NCBI GenBank assembly: GCA_913056365.1
Contig: CAJXLT010000009.1
Span: forward strand, 62,001-126,000
Length of the DNA: 64,000 nt
Source: an uncultured Paenibacillaceae bacterium
GTDB taxonomy: Bacteria > Bacillota > Bacilli > Paenibacillales > K13
Reading direction: 5' to 3'
Part shown: positions 17,257-28,136 of the stretch, in pieces
Layout of the letters: every line of letters starts with the position of its first letter
Numbering within the stretch: position 1 is the first letter of the stretch
Program-made: the position numbers and the translations under genes
Notes under the pieces: generated by a model
Seen by the model: only the letters and a program-made list of their open reading frames with translations
What the model was told of the DNA's origin: nothing
Database searches by the model: none

Positions 17257-18345
17257 CTATTTCATTATGCTCAACTTCAACATCCGGTCATCGCCGGCAC
17301 CTGGTCGCCCGCGTCCGTCGGTATTATTCGTAATGATATATAGATCGCTCTCCTGTACCCACACATCGCGAATACGTCCTTCGCCTTGCAGAACGGGTTC
17401 AAGCTCTGCGGATTCAAGGTCATATCGCAGCAGAACCTCCCCCCTGAGCGCCGCTACATACAGGTACGTATCCGCTGCCGCAATACCGGAAGGCGCAATA
17501 GCCGTCTGTCCTGTATGATATAACGGTGGTTGCAGACCCGATTGGATATCATCGCCAATGACCAGGGGCCATCCGTAATTTGCACCTTGCTCGATTCGAT
17601 TAATCTCGTCATGTCCTCCAGGCGAACCGGACGGTCCGTGCTCTGCGCTATACAGCTGACCGTTGCTGTCCCATGTCAAGCCTTGCGGATTCCGGTGGCC
17701 GTATGAATATATATAGGAGCCTGGTATCGGATTGTCTGACGGCACTTCGCCAGCCAGAGTCATACGCAATATTTTCCCACCTAGACTGTCCAGTTCCTGT
17801 GCTTGTTCCTCTTCATTGAAATCCCCTGTCGTTGCATACAGGTGCCCATCCGGCCCTATCGCCAGCCTTCCGCCATTGTGAATATAGGAGCCTGGAATTC
17901 CTTCTAGCAAGACATGCGATTCATCCCATCTGCCGTCTTCCTCTCTAATCATCACAATCCGATTGAATACACCGCCTTCGGCTTCATAGGTATGATACAC
18001 ATAGGCTTCCTTGCTGTCCGCAAAGTCCGGTGCAAGCACAAGACCGAGCAAGCCGCCTTCTCCTTGGGCCGCCACCGGCCTCGCAAGCTGCACCTGCTGC
18101 CGCACCTGTGAATCTTGCGTAATCTGTACGATGGTGCCAGGCCGTTCAGTTACGTAGTACGTCTCGCCTGCGGACGCAATCGCCCATGGGATACGAAGCT
18201 CATTCGCCCATACTTCATATACAGTCTGCTCATCTTCCCGAGACGGAGGCTTATCGCCGCCCGGTTGTTCTTGCCCCGTACAACCAACTGCAATCAAGAT
18301 CAACGCGAGAACGATCATTTGCATGCTCACCTGCTCCCTCCTCAT
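17257..18345 (-). CDS. PQQ-dependent sugar dehydrogenase lipoprotein
   Basis: 362-residue lipoprotein of the soluble glucose/sorbosone dehydrogenase (GSDH) family. The signal has lipid Cys at residue 22 (LIAVGC). The propeller motifs are LGLVLAPDF, SYIHNGGRLAIGPDGHLYATTGD, YSYGHRNPQGLTWDSNGQLYSAEHGP and GANYGWPLV. The catalytic His is probably the one in SYIHNGG or YGHRNPQG. Start ATG 18345 has AGGAGG 6 bases upstream; a second earlier ATG lies within 18 bases. PQQ use in Bacillota is uncertain, as the cofactor is often not made. Confidence 0.88.
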   Translation of the reverse strand: MRREQVSMQMIVLALILIAVGCTGQEQPGGDKPPSREDEQTVYEVWANELRIPWAIASAGETYYVTERPGTIVQITQDSQVRQQVQLARPVAAQGEGGLLGLVLAPDFADSKEAYVYHTYEAEGGVFNRIVMIREEDGRWDESHVLLEGIPGSYIHNGGRLAIGPDGHLYATTGDFNEEEQAQELDSLGGKILRMTLAGEVPSDNPIPGSYIYSYGHRNPQGLTWDSNGQLYSAEHGPSGSPGGHDEINRIEQGANYGWPLVIGDDIQSGLQPPLYHTGQTAIAPSGIAAADTYLYVAALRGEVLLRYDLESAELEPVLQGEGRIRDVWVQESDLYIITNNTDGRGRPGAGDDRMLKLSIMK

Positions 18346-18628
18346 AACAATCCTCCTGTTCATTCCCAGCCTATTACTCCCAGTATATCAAGTCTGCCCT
18401 CTGTCAGAAAGTCAGGCGCTATTCGCACCTTTACTATCACGATGTGTTCGAGGTGTGGCAACCTTTTGCACCTTAGCTGCGTATTAGAACATAGACAGAG
18501 TATTTCATAATGAAGTGCTCATGTGCTGCAACAGCATGAGAGTCAGAACCTTGCTCCTTGCCAGAGGAGCAAAATGTTAACCGTCCGTTGAATGAAGGGT
18601 CTTATTTATGTTGGAGGTGTAAGAACGT

Positions 18629-19240
18629 ATGATAAAGTGGAAGCTACCATGGATTGCTGTAATCGCTGCGTTACTGCTGCTGTCAGCCTGCAGTGGGAAC
18701 GACCAAGCAGGGCAGAACGATCCTGCCAATGAAGCAGCTCCGCAGCAGGAAGCTGGCGACAATGAAGGGAACCATACAGATGAGAATGAGGGAACCTTGG
18801 CTGAGCCTCCTGTTGCTGAACCGTTGCCGGACGATGCAGAGGGTGAAGGAAGTGACCCTAACGCAGATGCGTCCACAGAACCAGCAGCCCTGCCCTTCAC
18901 GGTCGCAGAGCTAGAGGCCGGCATGTCCATCGGCATGACACAAGAAGAAGTGATCGAGCTGATCGGTGAGAACTATGCTGAAGTGACGATTGCGATGGAT
19001 AACACAGAAGGCTGGCGCTACGATATTGGTGCCGCAGAAGATTACAGCTTAGAGGAAACGATGGACTTCGTCGATATAGAAGGGATCAAGCGCGGGGATG
19101 TTCCGTTGCAAATCTTCGTCTCCTTCGACAGTGCGAGCACAGTATATGGCTACAGTGCCTATCAGCTGGAGGACGATGGCAGCATCACGGTATACCAATG
19201 GTTCGAGAATGGCGAATCGAAGACCGACACGATTCAGTAA
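18629..19240 (+). CDS. lipoprotein with acidic linker and BamE-like domain
   Basis: 203-residue lipoprotein. The lipobox LLSAC puts the lipid Cys at residue 21. A very acidic, Gln/Asn/Pro-rich tether runs to about residue 90. The C-terminal domain starts VAELEAGMSIGMTQEEVIELIGENY, the helix-turn opening common to SmpA/BamE-like small domains, and ends in beta strands. Function is unknown. Start ATG has GGAGGTG upstream. It is convergent with the repeat-protein gene and shares a terminator with it. Confidence 0.75.
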   Translation: MIKWKLPWIAVIAALLLLSACSGNDQAGQNDPANEAAPQQEAGDNEGNHTDENEGTLAEPPVAEPLPDDAEGEGSDPNADASTEPAALPFTVAELEAGMSIGMTQEEVIELIGENYAEVTIAMDNTEGWRYDIGAAEDYSLEETMDFVDIEGIKRGDVPLQIFVSFDSASTVYGYSAYQLEDDGSITVYQWFENGESKTDTIQ

Positions 19241-19286
19241 CAGGAAGATGTCCGCCTGTACTGTCAAGACAGAAACAAGCATTCAT

Positions 19287-19326
19287 AGAAGCTGCCCCAA
19301 GCCGATCGAACTTGCGGGCAGCTTCT
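19287..19326. terminator. bidirectional terminator
   Basis: AGAAGCTGCCC...GGGCAGCTTCT forms a long stem between the convergent lipoprotein gene (ends 19240) and the repeat-protein gene (ends 19332). Confidence 0.75.
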
Positions 19327-19331
19327 TCTAT

Positions 19332-22300
19332 TCAACTCATCGCCATCCAGTTCACGATACCCGACTGCTCGCCGAACGGCTTAGACTTAGCGATAGCGAG
19401 GATAGCATATCCCTGCTGCTTCTCCATCACAGACGCATAACATATCGTATTGTTCGTCATCGCGACAATGACATAATCTGAATGGGTGAATGGCTCGTCG
19501 AAGACGACCTTCACTTCGGCTGACAAGTTCATCTTGTCAATCTGGAAGGGTGTCAGCCCTATCTGCTGCTTCGGACTGACAACAGCTGGAGTTTCATCCG
19601 CTTCTAGTGCAGAAGCGATTATCTGCTCGTTTGCCTCGCCGGAAGCTGTGCTATCCGCATCTTGTGCTGCATCGTCTTCGTTCGAATTAATCTCCGTATT
19701 TGCACGCTCCACGTCTTCTTCCGTGTTGGCACTTTCATCCGTTCCTGTTACTTCAACTTCTGATTCAACTGTAACTTCGGGTTCGGCTTCCGATTCATTA
19801 GAATCGTGCGACTGTGCGTCAGCGTCCGTAAGGATCGTCATTGCAGATTCATCGCTCACAGCGGACGACACAGCCGATTCGTTCGCCGCGTTGCTATACA
19901 ACGCAGCCAACACCTCTTCGGATAGGTGACGCAGCCCAATGGCCCCTTCCACTATCGTGCGATCATGAACGCTTGCGTCCTGAAGATGGCGCGCTTCGAC
20001 TTCTCCCTCACCGAGATGCTCGCCCAATACAGCAGACTTCGCTAGATGTAACGGCTGTACCGAGCGGTGCTTGAGGTGCTCTGGTCCTACAGACAGCACC
20101 TGCAAAGCTTCATCGTCTACACTGCCCGCGGCCAAATGCTGAGTTTGCACGGCGCCTGCCTGCAAGTGATCCTCGCTTACACTTTCCTTCTGCAAATGTG
20201 CGTGCCCAATCGATTCCGCTGCCAGCTTGCTCCCATCCACGCTCTCTGCTGCGAGATGAGCTGTCTGAATGGCTCCCTCCTGCAGATGCTCACCGTTCAC
20301 ACTGTCTGCTTGCAGGTGCTTCTCCCCTACCGATTCCGGCGCCAGCTTGCTGGCATCCACGCTCTCTGCTGCGAGATGTACCGTCTGAATGGCTTCCTCC
20401 TGCAGATGCTCACTGTTCACACTATCTGCCTGCAGGTGCTTCTCCCCTACCGACTCCGGCGCCAGCTTGCTCGCGTCTACACTCTCTGCCGCCAGTTTAT
20501 CGGTGGTCACAGCGAATTGTGCAAGATGTCCGTTCTCTACAGCTTCCTCTGCCAGATGCATATTTTGAACCGCACCGTCATCTATATGCTTAGCTTGCAC
20601 AGAGGCATCTGCTAGCTTATCGGCTGTAACTGCTGCACCAGACAATTGACTGTTCCCGACTGATTCCCCCTGCAGATGATCGCTGCCCACACTTTGCTGT
20701 TCCAAGTGCCTGCTAGTAATTGCCCGTTCCGCTAAATGAATTCCTTGTATACCGCCAGTCGCCAATTTGGTTGAAGTAATAGCGCCGTCCCGCACATGCT
20801 CAGTCGAAATCGCCTCGATTCTGAGATGCTTCCCATCGATCGATGCATCTGCCACATGCTCACTATGCACGGCATCTTCCATCAAGTGTCTGCTTGTGAC
20901 CGCATCATCCGCCAGTTCGTCTTCGCCGACTGAACCGCTCTGAATGTGACGGCTAACGATCGCACCGTCGACAAGATGCTCTTCGTGAATCTGCTTGTGA
21001 TCAACATGGAAGGCTTGAATCGCATTCTCCCGCACATGAACACGGTCTATTGAACCTTTGGCTAATTGTTCAGCTCCAATCTCCTCAGCAGCAATATGCG
21101 TTGCACGAATCGATTCCTTCTCCAACTTATCACCTGTAACCGATTGATTCATCAGATGAATGGTTGAGATACATTGCGTCTTCAGCTTCCTGCCGTTGAT
21201 AGAACTGTCCGCCAGCTTCTCCTCCGTTACTGCTCCGTCCTGAAGGTGTGTCGTTCGAACGCTCTCCTCTTGCAAGTGATTCCCTTGGATCGCCTTAGTT
21301 GCGATGTGTTGACCTTGAACGGCCCTGTCTGCCAGTTTGTTCGCTGTGATCGAGGATGCGGCAAGCTGCTCACTGCCTATAGAACCCTCAGCTATATGCT
21401 CAGTCGCTACAGCGTTATCAGACAGGTGAATTCCTTGGACCGCTTGACTTGCGATATGCGCGCTATGCACAATGCCATCATTCAGGTGTCGTTCTTCAAT
21501 GCTCTGCACAGCCAGCTTCGCACCCGTAACCGATTGGTCTCGCAGCACACTCGTATCTACTGCATTATGCTGCAGCTTATTCCCGTCAATACTGCCGTCT
21601 GCCAGCTTGCTGCTTGCAAGCGAACCATCTGCAAAATGATGGGTCTGAAGCGCCCCGCTGCGAATGTGCTGTCCTTCAATAATATCTGGCGACAGATGGT
21701 CTGCTTGAATCGATTGTGCGGTAAGCTGCTTGCCGTTCAGCGATTGCGGCGCAATATGGCGATCCGTAATGGCATGATCGTGAATATGCTCAGAAGTAAT
21801 GGAGCGTTCCCGTAGATGGCTTCCCTCCAGCGTATTGGGTTGAATATGCTTTCCTTGCACCGATCGTTCGCCATACTTGTCAGTCTGTATACTGGCATTC
21901 GCCAGATGCTCTGCTGTAACTGCCCCCCGCATAAGCTTACTGGAAGATACGCTGTCATCGGCAAGCTTCGCTTGTGTGACGGCATAATCAGCAATTTTGT
22001 TCGAGGAGACGCATTCCGGCGCAAGCTTGGAAGTCGTAATCGTATGATCGGCCAGATGATGGGTCTGCAATGTCTCTGACCCTAGATGCATGGAACTGAC
22101 AGAATCCGGCGCAAGCTTCTCTGCTGTTACACTGTGCGGCTGCAGAGCATCACTCGTTATGCTGTGCTTGTTCAAGTGCTCACTTCGGACAGCGCCTAGA
22201 CGTATCTGTTCAGCGTCCACAGCTTGGTTGGAAATTTGCTCATTGGTGACACAATCCGCGGCCAGATGCTGTTGCTTGACTGCACCGGGAGATAACGTCT

Positions 22301-23495
22301 CGGCTTTGACACTTTGCTCTGCGAGCTTCTCTGTTGTAATGGCGCGATCGGATATATTCCCGCTTCCGACAACACCTTGGGATATATGCTCTGATCGAAT
22401 CGATCCCGCTTGCAACTGTCTGGAACCGATCGATTCCGGCTTGACATGCTCCGCTTGAATGCTGCCCGGTGCAAGATGCATAGCTTGCACCGTATGCGGG
22501 GCGAGGTGCTTAGCGTTCACAGCTTCTGCTTGCAAATGTTCCGCTCGAATCGAATCAGGCTGCAGCTTATCTCCCGTCACGGCATGACTCTTAATTTTGC
22601 TGCTGATTATACTCTCATCTGCCAGCTTTGCTGCGGTGATCGCGCCATTAGCCAAATTATTCGTCTGGATCGCACCGCTCTTGATTTTCTCTGAGGTAAC
22701 CGATTGATCTTGCAGGTTATCCTCGTTCACGCTCTCCTTCTGCAGATGGCGATTGTCGATGGAGTCTTCTGCAATCTTCACACCGTCGATCACTTTGTCC
22801 GCCAATTTCTCTGACGTTATCGCATGATCGGCAAGCTTCCCTCCTGAAATCGACCTGTCTCTTAATTTGCTTCCGCTAATCGCACCGTCGGCCACATGCT
22901 GCTCATCAATTGCGCCTGGGGCAACTTTAGGAGATGTTACGCTTTCACTTGCCAACTTCGGTCCTGTCACGACATAATCCGCCATCAACTCAGAAGTGAT
23001 CGTACCAATCTGAAGCTTGGAGCTGTCGACAGAACGATTGGCCAGCTTCTCCTTCGTCACAGCCCCATTCTGCAGATCATCCGTGTAAATCACTGCTCCC
23101 TTAGCCTCGGTCAATCGTTCGTGCTTCAGCGTATGGGCGGTCATATCGGCCGATGAAGGCGATACGGGCGGAGCAGACGGTTGCGATGGATGCACTTCTG
23201 CCGATTGCTGAACGTCTGCTGCTTCTGTTCGCTGTTCAGATTCGGACGATGTGTCCGAGTCTTCATACTGCTCCTCTGTCTCGGGTTCTTCGTACAGCTC
23301 CTCCGAGCTGCGGCTAGAGGAACGATTGATGCTGCGCTTCGACTGGTTGAGACGTGATCGGCTTGAGGACTTCCCAGCGCGCTTGCCTCCTTCTGAAGCG
23401 GACGCAAGGCGGCGTTCATCGATAAGGGCGAGTTCGTCAAAGTTTGCAGGCAACGCAACTCCGCGAGTGGTCCGCTGCCGTGTTCTTTTCTTCAT
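19332..23495 (-). CDS. giant decapeptide-repeat protein, probable spore-surface fibre
   Basis: 1387 residues. Residues 1-66 are basic and Ser/Arg-rich without a signal peptide; 67-115 are acidic/Ser/Pro-rich. Residues 141-1190 are about 105 consecutive 10-residue units in one unbroken register. The consensus is [L/I/V]-x-x-[G/E/D]-[S/A]-[V/I]-x-x-x-[K/H], for example LADGSIDGNK. An acidic linker (about 1200-1307) precedes an 80-residue C-terminal domain (VVFDEPFTHSDYVIVAMT) ending in GIVNWMAMS. This matches my memory of WIAG-tail proteins in Paenibacillus, with W-M-A-M-S replacing WIAG. The repeats resemble those of tail-fibre-like proteins, so an extended fibre or solenoid is likely. Start ATG has GAGGAG upstream. 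Role as a spore coat protein is inference. Confidence 0.85.
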   Translation of the reverse strand: MKKRTRQRTTRGVALPANFDELALIDERRLASASEGGKRAGKSSSRSRLNQSKRSINRSSSRSSEELYEEPETEEQYEDSDTSSESEQRTEAADVQQSAEVHPSQPSAPPVSPSSADMTAHTLKHERLTEAKGAVIYTDDLQNGAVTKEKLANRSVDSSKLQIGTITSELMADYVVTGPKLASESVTSPKVAPGAIDEQHVADGAISGSKLRDRSISGGKLADHAITSEKLADKVIDGVKIAEDSIDNRHLQKESVNEDNLQDQSVTSEKIKSGAIQTNNLANGAITAAKLADESIISSKIKSHAVTGDKLQPDSIRAEHLQAEAVNAKHLAPHTVQAMHLAPGSIQAEHVKPESIGSRQLQAGSIRSEHISQGVVGSGNISDRAITTEKLAEQSVKAETLSPGAVKQQHLAADCVTNEQISNQAVDAEQIRLGAVRSEHLNKHSITSDALQPHSVTAEKLAPDSVSSMHLGSETLQTHHLADHTITTSKLAPECVSSNKIADYAVTQAKLADDSVSSSKLMRGAVTAEHLANASIQTDKYGERSVQGKHIQPNTLEGSHLRERSITSEHIHDHAITDRHIAPQSLNGKQLTAQSIQADHLSPDIIEGQHIRSGALQTHHFADGSLASSKLADGSIDGNKLQHNAVDTSVLRDQSVTGAKLAVQSIEERHLNDGIVHSAHIASQAVQGIHLSDNAVATEHIAEGSIGSEQLAASSITANKLADRAVQGQHIATKAIQGNHLQEESVRTTHLQDGAVTEEKLADSSINGRKLKTQCISTIHLMNQSVTGDKLEKESIRATHIAAEEIGAEQLAKGSIDRVHVRENAIQAFHVDHKQIHEEHLVDGAIVSRHIQSGSVGEDELADDAVTSRHLMEDAVHSEHVADASIDGKHLRIEAISTEHVRDGAITSTKLATGGIQGIHLAERAITSRHLEQQSVGSDHLQGESVGNSQLSGAAVTADKLADASVQAKHIDDGAVQNMHLAEEAVENGHLAQFAVTTDKLAAESVDASKLAPESVGEKHLQADSVNSEHLQEEAIQTVHLAAESVDASKLAPESVGEKHLQADSVNGEHLQEGAIQTAHLAAESVDGSKLAAESIGHAHLQKESVSEDHLQAGAVQTQHLAAGSVDDEALQVLSVGPEHLKHRSVQPLHLAKSAVLGEHLGEGEVEARHLQDASVHDRTIVEGAIGLRHLSEEVLAALYSNAANESAVSSAVSDESAMTILTDADAQSHDSNESEAEPEVTVESEVEVTGTDESANTEEDVERANTEINSNEDDAAQDADSTASGEANEQIIASALEADETPAVVSPKQQIGLTPFQIDKMNLSAEVKVVFDEPFTHSDYVIVAMTNNTICYASVMEKQQGYAILAIAKSKPFGEQSGIVNWMAMS
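20136..20495. repeat. 120-bp higher-order tandem duplication in the repeat gene
   Basis: Four decapeptide units (40 residues, 120 bp) are repeated nearly identically at 20376-20495 (residues 1001-1040) and 20256-20375 (1041-1080). A third diverged copy lies at 20136-20255. This marks recent expansion by whole multiples of 30 bp. Confidence 0.85.
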
Positions 23496-23528
23496 GCCTT
23501 CTCCTCACTTTTTCCATATAGTCCTTTT

Positions 23529-23556
23529 CACTATATGCATCTACCCATCTACCAGT
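23529..23556 (-). promoter_or_regulatory. sigma-K-like promoter of the repeat-protein gene
   Basis: On the minus strand AC, 17 bases, then CATATAGTG, close to the mother-cell sigma-K form AC-N16/17-CATAnnnTA with one mismatch. The -10 ends 33 bases before the start codon. The rest of the 23496-23985 gap has no further gene; it also holds the gdhA leader. Confidence 0.4.
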
Positions 23557-23961
23557 TCTACACACTCGCCTATTGACAGACATACATTCACCCAACGCAG
23601 TGAACGATGCTGCTTTCAGATCAACGCCTTTTTTTGTAAACATTTATTTTCTCACTTTTTACTGTATAATTACCCATTCGTCCAACTGCTCCCGCTCGCT
23701 CATTCCCACCCTAATTACGACTAATCTCAGCTTGCAAAAAGGTACCTAACACTCAGCTGTATACGGCATTCTCCAGCATTCACACAATTGTCGCAACTTC
23801 CTTCCGAGCCTGTTGAAATCGGGGTGTTTAACCGTTGCTTATCAGGGGCATAATGTATTTTTATTAGATGGAATAGACATTTTTATTTGCAATACACTGA
23901 CAGGGTGTGTAAACTTTGATTGTCATGAAGAACGGTTATAGCCGAATCTTTTATTACGTGA

Positions 23962-25332
<1,371 letters not shown>

Positions 25333-25358
25333 GCAACATTCAGTGTTCATCTATTAAG

Positions 25359-25399
25359 AAAGCTTGGGCGGAGCACATTGCTCCTGCCCAAGCTTTTTT
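25359..25399 (+). terminator. strong terminator after gdhA
   Basis: AAGCTTGGGCGGAGCA pairs with TGCTCCTGCCCAAGCTT around CAT, then a run of T. Confidence 0.92.
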
Positions 25400-25440
25400 C
25401 GGTTCTTGTCACGGATGAGGATGAGACGATTTACGCCAAT

Positions 25441-26742
25441 TCAGCGCATACCGCTCACGTTGACTGAACGCTTCTTGTCGCGCTTTCGTACAGCTAATTG
25501 TTCCGCTGTCATGAGCAAGGCTGCGGTTGCAAGCGTGAGTGTAGCTAACGGCAGCAATGACCAGATACTCGCATACTCGATCAACACAAAGCCGAACAGC
25601 GGCCCCATCGCAGCGCCTAAATCAGATGCGATCAAATAAGACGCAATCACAGTTTGTCGCTTATGGAATGTGTTCATTCGATGCGCCGCCATAGTAGCTG
25701 CAGCATCCATGCATGTAGTCGCTGTCACTGCCGTGAACGTAATGCCTGCCACGATAATTAGCCAGAGTACGGATGGCAAGGAAAGCGGCAGCAGCCAGAA
25801 GAGAAGTGCGGCGGCAAGCAAGGACGCAACGAGCAGCTTACTCCTCATGCTTGGCAAGTCTCCAGCCCTTCCCGTCCAAGGTGCCACAATCGGTTCCAAT
25901 CCCCATCGCAGCGCGTGCAGCAGAGCGGTCCACATAGCAGCACTTAGACCGCCAAGCAACAGCAAGTGAGTGAAATCCTGCTGCACAACCCAATGGCCTA
26001 ATGTCGATTTCCACAGCCCCTGATAGAGCATGGCGATGAGCATGCCAGGCAATAACGTGTACAGCAGCAATTGCTTCCAGCCCCCGCGAAAGCTTACCGC
26101 ACTAGATGAAGGAAGCTCGTCATCCGCTTGTCGATCAACATCTTCAGCAGGCTGATCCCGCATGCCATACTGGACGAGTACAACACCCGGCAGCGCCGCA
26201 CAAGCAAATCCCACACACATCCAGAACGGTCCGAGGGTCGTCGTTAATACTGCGCCAAGCACCATGCCAACCAGACTGCCGATTCGAGAAATGCCGTTGA
26301 ATTGACCAATCAAGCTGCCTGCTCCTTGTCGCTCCTCCCCCCGCATAGCCTGCAGCACTGCAAGCTGCCCGCCTTGGCGGAGCAAGCTCCACGCCACTCC
26401 CCATAATGCTCTTGCCACTACAAGCAACCAGAAGTGCTTGAGCAGTCCGCAAGCTAATATGGAAATCACCGTTAGCATGATCGCAATTTGGTAACCGCGT
26501 ACTACAGAACCATTCCTGTACATGCGCTTCACTAACGGATGAACCGGAATGCGCACGAACCGATTCACAGCAAGCAGCACGCCTACTTCCCAGAGCGAGG
26601 TCAGCCCGAACGCCTCATAGTAGAGAGGCAGCACTACATACAAGGCAGAATCACCGAGCAAGCATAACGCCGTGACCGTAGCCGCCCCTTTCACTTGGGC
26701 TTCCGCATGAGGCACAGACGTCAGCTTGTCGGAACGCCGCAC
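25441..26742 (-). CDS. MFS transporter cotranscribed with the flavoprotein
   Basis: 433-residue major-facilitator protein with about 12 membrane segments, a central hydrophilic loop (QPAEDVDRQADDELPSSS) and the motif-A-like VKRMYRNGSVVRGYQIAIM. Probably an exporter, substrate unknown. The start is a GTG at 26742 that overlaps the flavoprotein stop by 22 bases, so the two are coupled. Their promoter region carries the same SigZ-type element as sigZ, so I infer a shared stress role, perhaps efflux of an oxidised metalloid or thiol-reactive compound. Confidence 0.85.
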   Translation of the reverse strand: MRRSDKLTSVPHAEAQVKGAATVTALCLLGDSALYVVLPLYYEAFGLTSLWEVGVLLAVNRFVRIPVHPLVKRMYRNGSVVRGYQIAIMLTVISILACGLLKHFWLLVVARALWGVAWSLLRQGGQLAVLQAMRGEERQGAGSLIGQFNGISRIGSLVGMVLGAVLTTTLGPFWMCVGFACAALPGVVLVQYGMRDQPAEDVDRQADDELPSSSAVSFRGGWKQLLLYTLLPGMLIAMLYQGLWKSTLGHWVVQQDFTHLLLLGGLSAAMWTALLHALRWGLEPIVAPWTGRAGDLPSMRSKLLVASLLAAALLFWLLPLSLPSVLWLIIVAGITFTAVTATTCMDAAATMAAHRMNTFHKRQTVIASYLIASDLGAAMGPLFGFVLIEYASIWSLLPLATLTLATAALLMTAEQLAVRKRDKKRSVNVSGMR

Positions 26743-27980
26743 ACGCCTGTCTCGGGCAAGTGAAGCTCCACCTTGCGGGCTGCTTCTTCATCACCCGCCA
26801 ATGCTGCAGCTATGCTGCGGACCTGTTCATAGCCTGTCGCCATCAGGAAGGTCGGCGCACGACCGTAGCTCTTCGCCCCGACAACATAGAACTGCGGCTC
26901 AGGCTGGCGGAGCTCTGCCTCTCCATGCGGACGAACCGTACCGCAGCTGTGTACGTTCGGATCAATCAGCTCGGCCAAGGCCGGCACGCTCTCCAAGGCC
27001 GGATCGGCTGCGACCCTCACTTCTCTTAGGAAAGAAAAGTCCGGTCTCGCCCCAGTATTGACGACAAGCTCATCCACATCACCTATCACCGCAGTACGGT
27101 GACCGGATAGACCGATAAGCCGGATGCGCTCTCCTGACTTCTCCACCGTATGCAGTCGGAACGGGGCTTCTACTTGCACTCGCCCCGATTGAATGAGCCG
27201 ACGTACTTGCGTACCTAGAGCTCCTCTTGCCGGCAGAGCATCCTCTTCACCGCCGCCAAATGTAGAATCAGCAGTTGGCCGGCGCAGCACCCAGACGATT
27301 GCAGTATCCGGTTCTGCCTGCTTGAGCCGATCCAGTTCCAGAATCGAATTAATCGCAGAATGACCGCTTCCGATGACTGCAACGCGCTTCCCCGCATATC
27401 GCTGACGATCGCGGCTTCTTACTTCCGGTACCCCATATGCAATACGATCTGCTAATGCTAATTCGCCCGTTGCAGGATTCCCGCCAGCACCGGCCGGATT
27501 AGGCGAATGCCAAGTTCCAGTCGCATCGATAATCGCAGAAGCATACAGCCGATGCAGCTCCCCAGCTCGCTCATAGCCGATCTCGAAAGGGAAGGTTGCC
27601 CTGCCTGCCGTCTTCATCTTGTCCATGCCGTATCGCTGCACGAACACGACCCGACTGTCTGTCACAATGTTCGGCCCCAACAATGGATGCTCGGCCAGCG
27701 GCTGCAAATACTGTTCGACCATCTCCGCGCCGGTCGGCAGCTCAGTACGGTCAGGCGATGTCCAACCAACGTCGACTAGCAGTGCTTCTGCCGCTCGATC
27801 TATATTGTATTCCCACGGTGAGAACATGCGGACATGTGCCCACTGACGTAAAGACTCTCCTACCGTCCGGCCTTTCTCCAACAAGCGGAACGGGAGCTTG
27901 CGCTGTGCCAGCTGCGCTGCAGCCGCAAGTCCTACTGGCCCGCCGCCGATAATTACGATCGGAAACTGTTGTAGATTCAT
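26721..27980 (-). CDS. FAD/NAD(P)-dependent oxidoreductase, monooxygenase-like
   Basis: 419-residue two-dinucleotide flavoprotein. The FAD-binding turn is IIGGGPVGLAAAAQLA (about residues 10-25) and the NAD(P)-binding turn AVIGSGHSAINSILEL (about 200). The central GTWHSPNP and C-terminal FYVVGAKSYGRAPTFLMATGYEQVRS fit flavin monooxygenase-like proteins; ArsO-type flavoproteins of arsenic operons look similar. Start ATG has AGGAGG upstream. It is divergent from sigZ and overlaps the downstream MFS gene. Function is unproven; its neighbours point to metalloid or thiol stress. Confidence 0.83.
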   Translation of the reverse strand: MNLQQFPIVIIGGGPVGLAAAAQLAQRKLPFRLLEKGRTVGESLRQWAHVRMFSPWEYNIDRAAEALLVDVGWTSPDRTELPTGAEMVEQYLQPLAEHPLLGPNIVTDSRVVFVQRYGMDKMKTAGRATFPFEIGYERAGELHRLYASAIIDATGTWHSPNPAGAGGNPATGELALADRIAYGVPEVRSRDRQRYAGKRVAVIGSGHSAINSILELDRLKQAEPDTAIVWVLRRPTADSTFGGGEEDALPARGALGTQVRRLIQSGRVQVEAPFRLHTVEKSGERIRLIGLSGHRTAVIGDVDELVVNTGARPDFSFLREVRVAADPALESVPALAELIDPNVHSCGTVRPHGEAELRQPEPQFYVVGAKSYGRAPTFLMATGYEQVRSIAAALAGDEEAARKVELHLPETGVCGVPTS

Positions 27981-28020
27981 ATACCTTCCTCCTGCCTAAT
28001 GAAATATCCTTGCCTCCTAG

Positions 28021-28048
28021 CAGACGGTGGTATACTAAGAAGGACGCA
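28021..28048 (-). promoter_or_regulatory. SigZ-type promoter of flavoprotein-MFS operon
   Basis: Minus strand TGCGTCC (28048-28042), 15 bases, CGTCTG (28026-28021), 40 bases before the flavoprotein ATG. Same motif and spacing as at 28074 and 28718. Confidence 0.7.
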
Positions 28049-28073
28049 TATATTTTTATTAACCCTCGAATTT

Positions 28074-28101
28074 TGCATCCAATCGGCGAAAACTGCGTCT
28101 A
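28074..28101 (+). promoter_or_regulatory. SigZ-type autoregulatory promoter
   Basis: TGCATCC, 15 bases, CGTCTA, 35 bases before the sigZ ATG. The CGTC -10 is typical of ECF sigma factors. Confidence 0.7.
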
Positions 28102-28136
28102 CGTTGTAGAGATTACATGCGTTGGAGGAGATTTAC

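Noticed and set aside
20136-20495. CRISPR-like periodicity
   Set aside because: The period is coding (30 and 120 bp), with no constant repeat and unique spacer arrangement and no cas gene.
20067-20615. Plus-strand frames across the decapeptide gene, including several of 60-210 residues
   Set aside because: The 30-bp periodicity keeps other frames open; they translate repeat shadow sequence with Leu/Cys-rich noise.
19332-23495. Reading the decapeptide gene as a phage tail fibre
   Set aside because: Repeats of this kind do occur in tail fibres, but no phage gene is near and neighbours are housekeeping genes.
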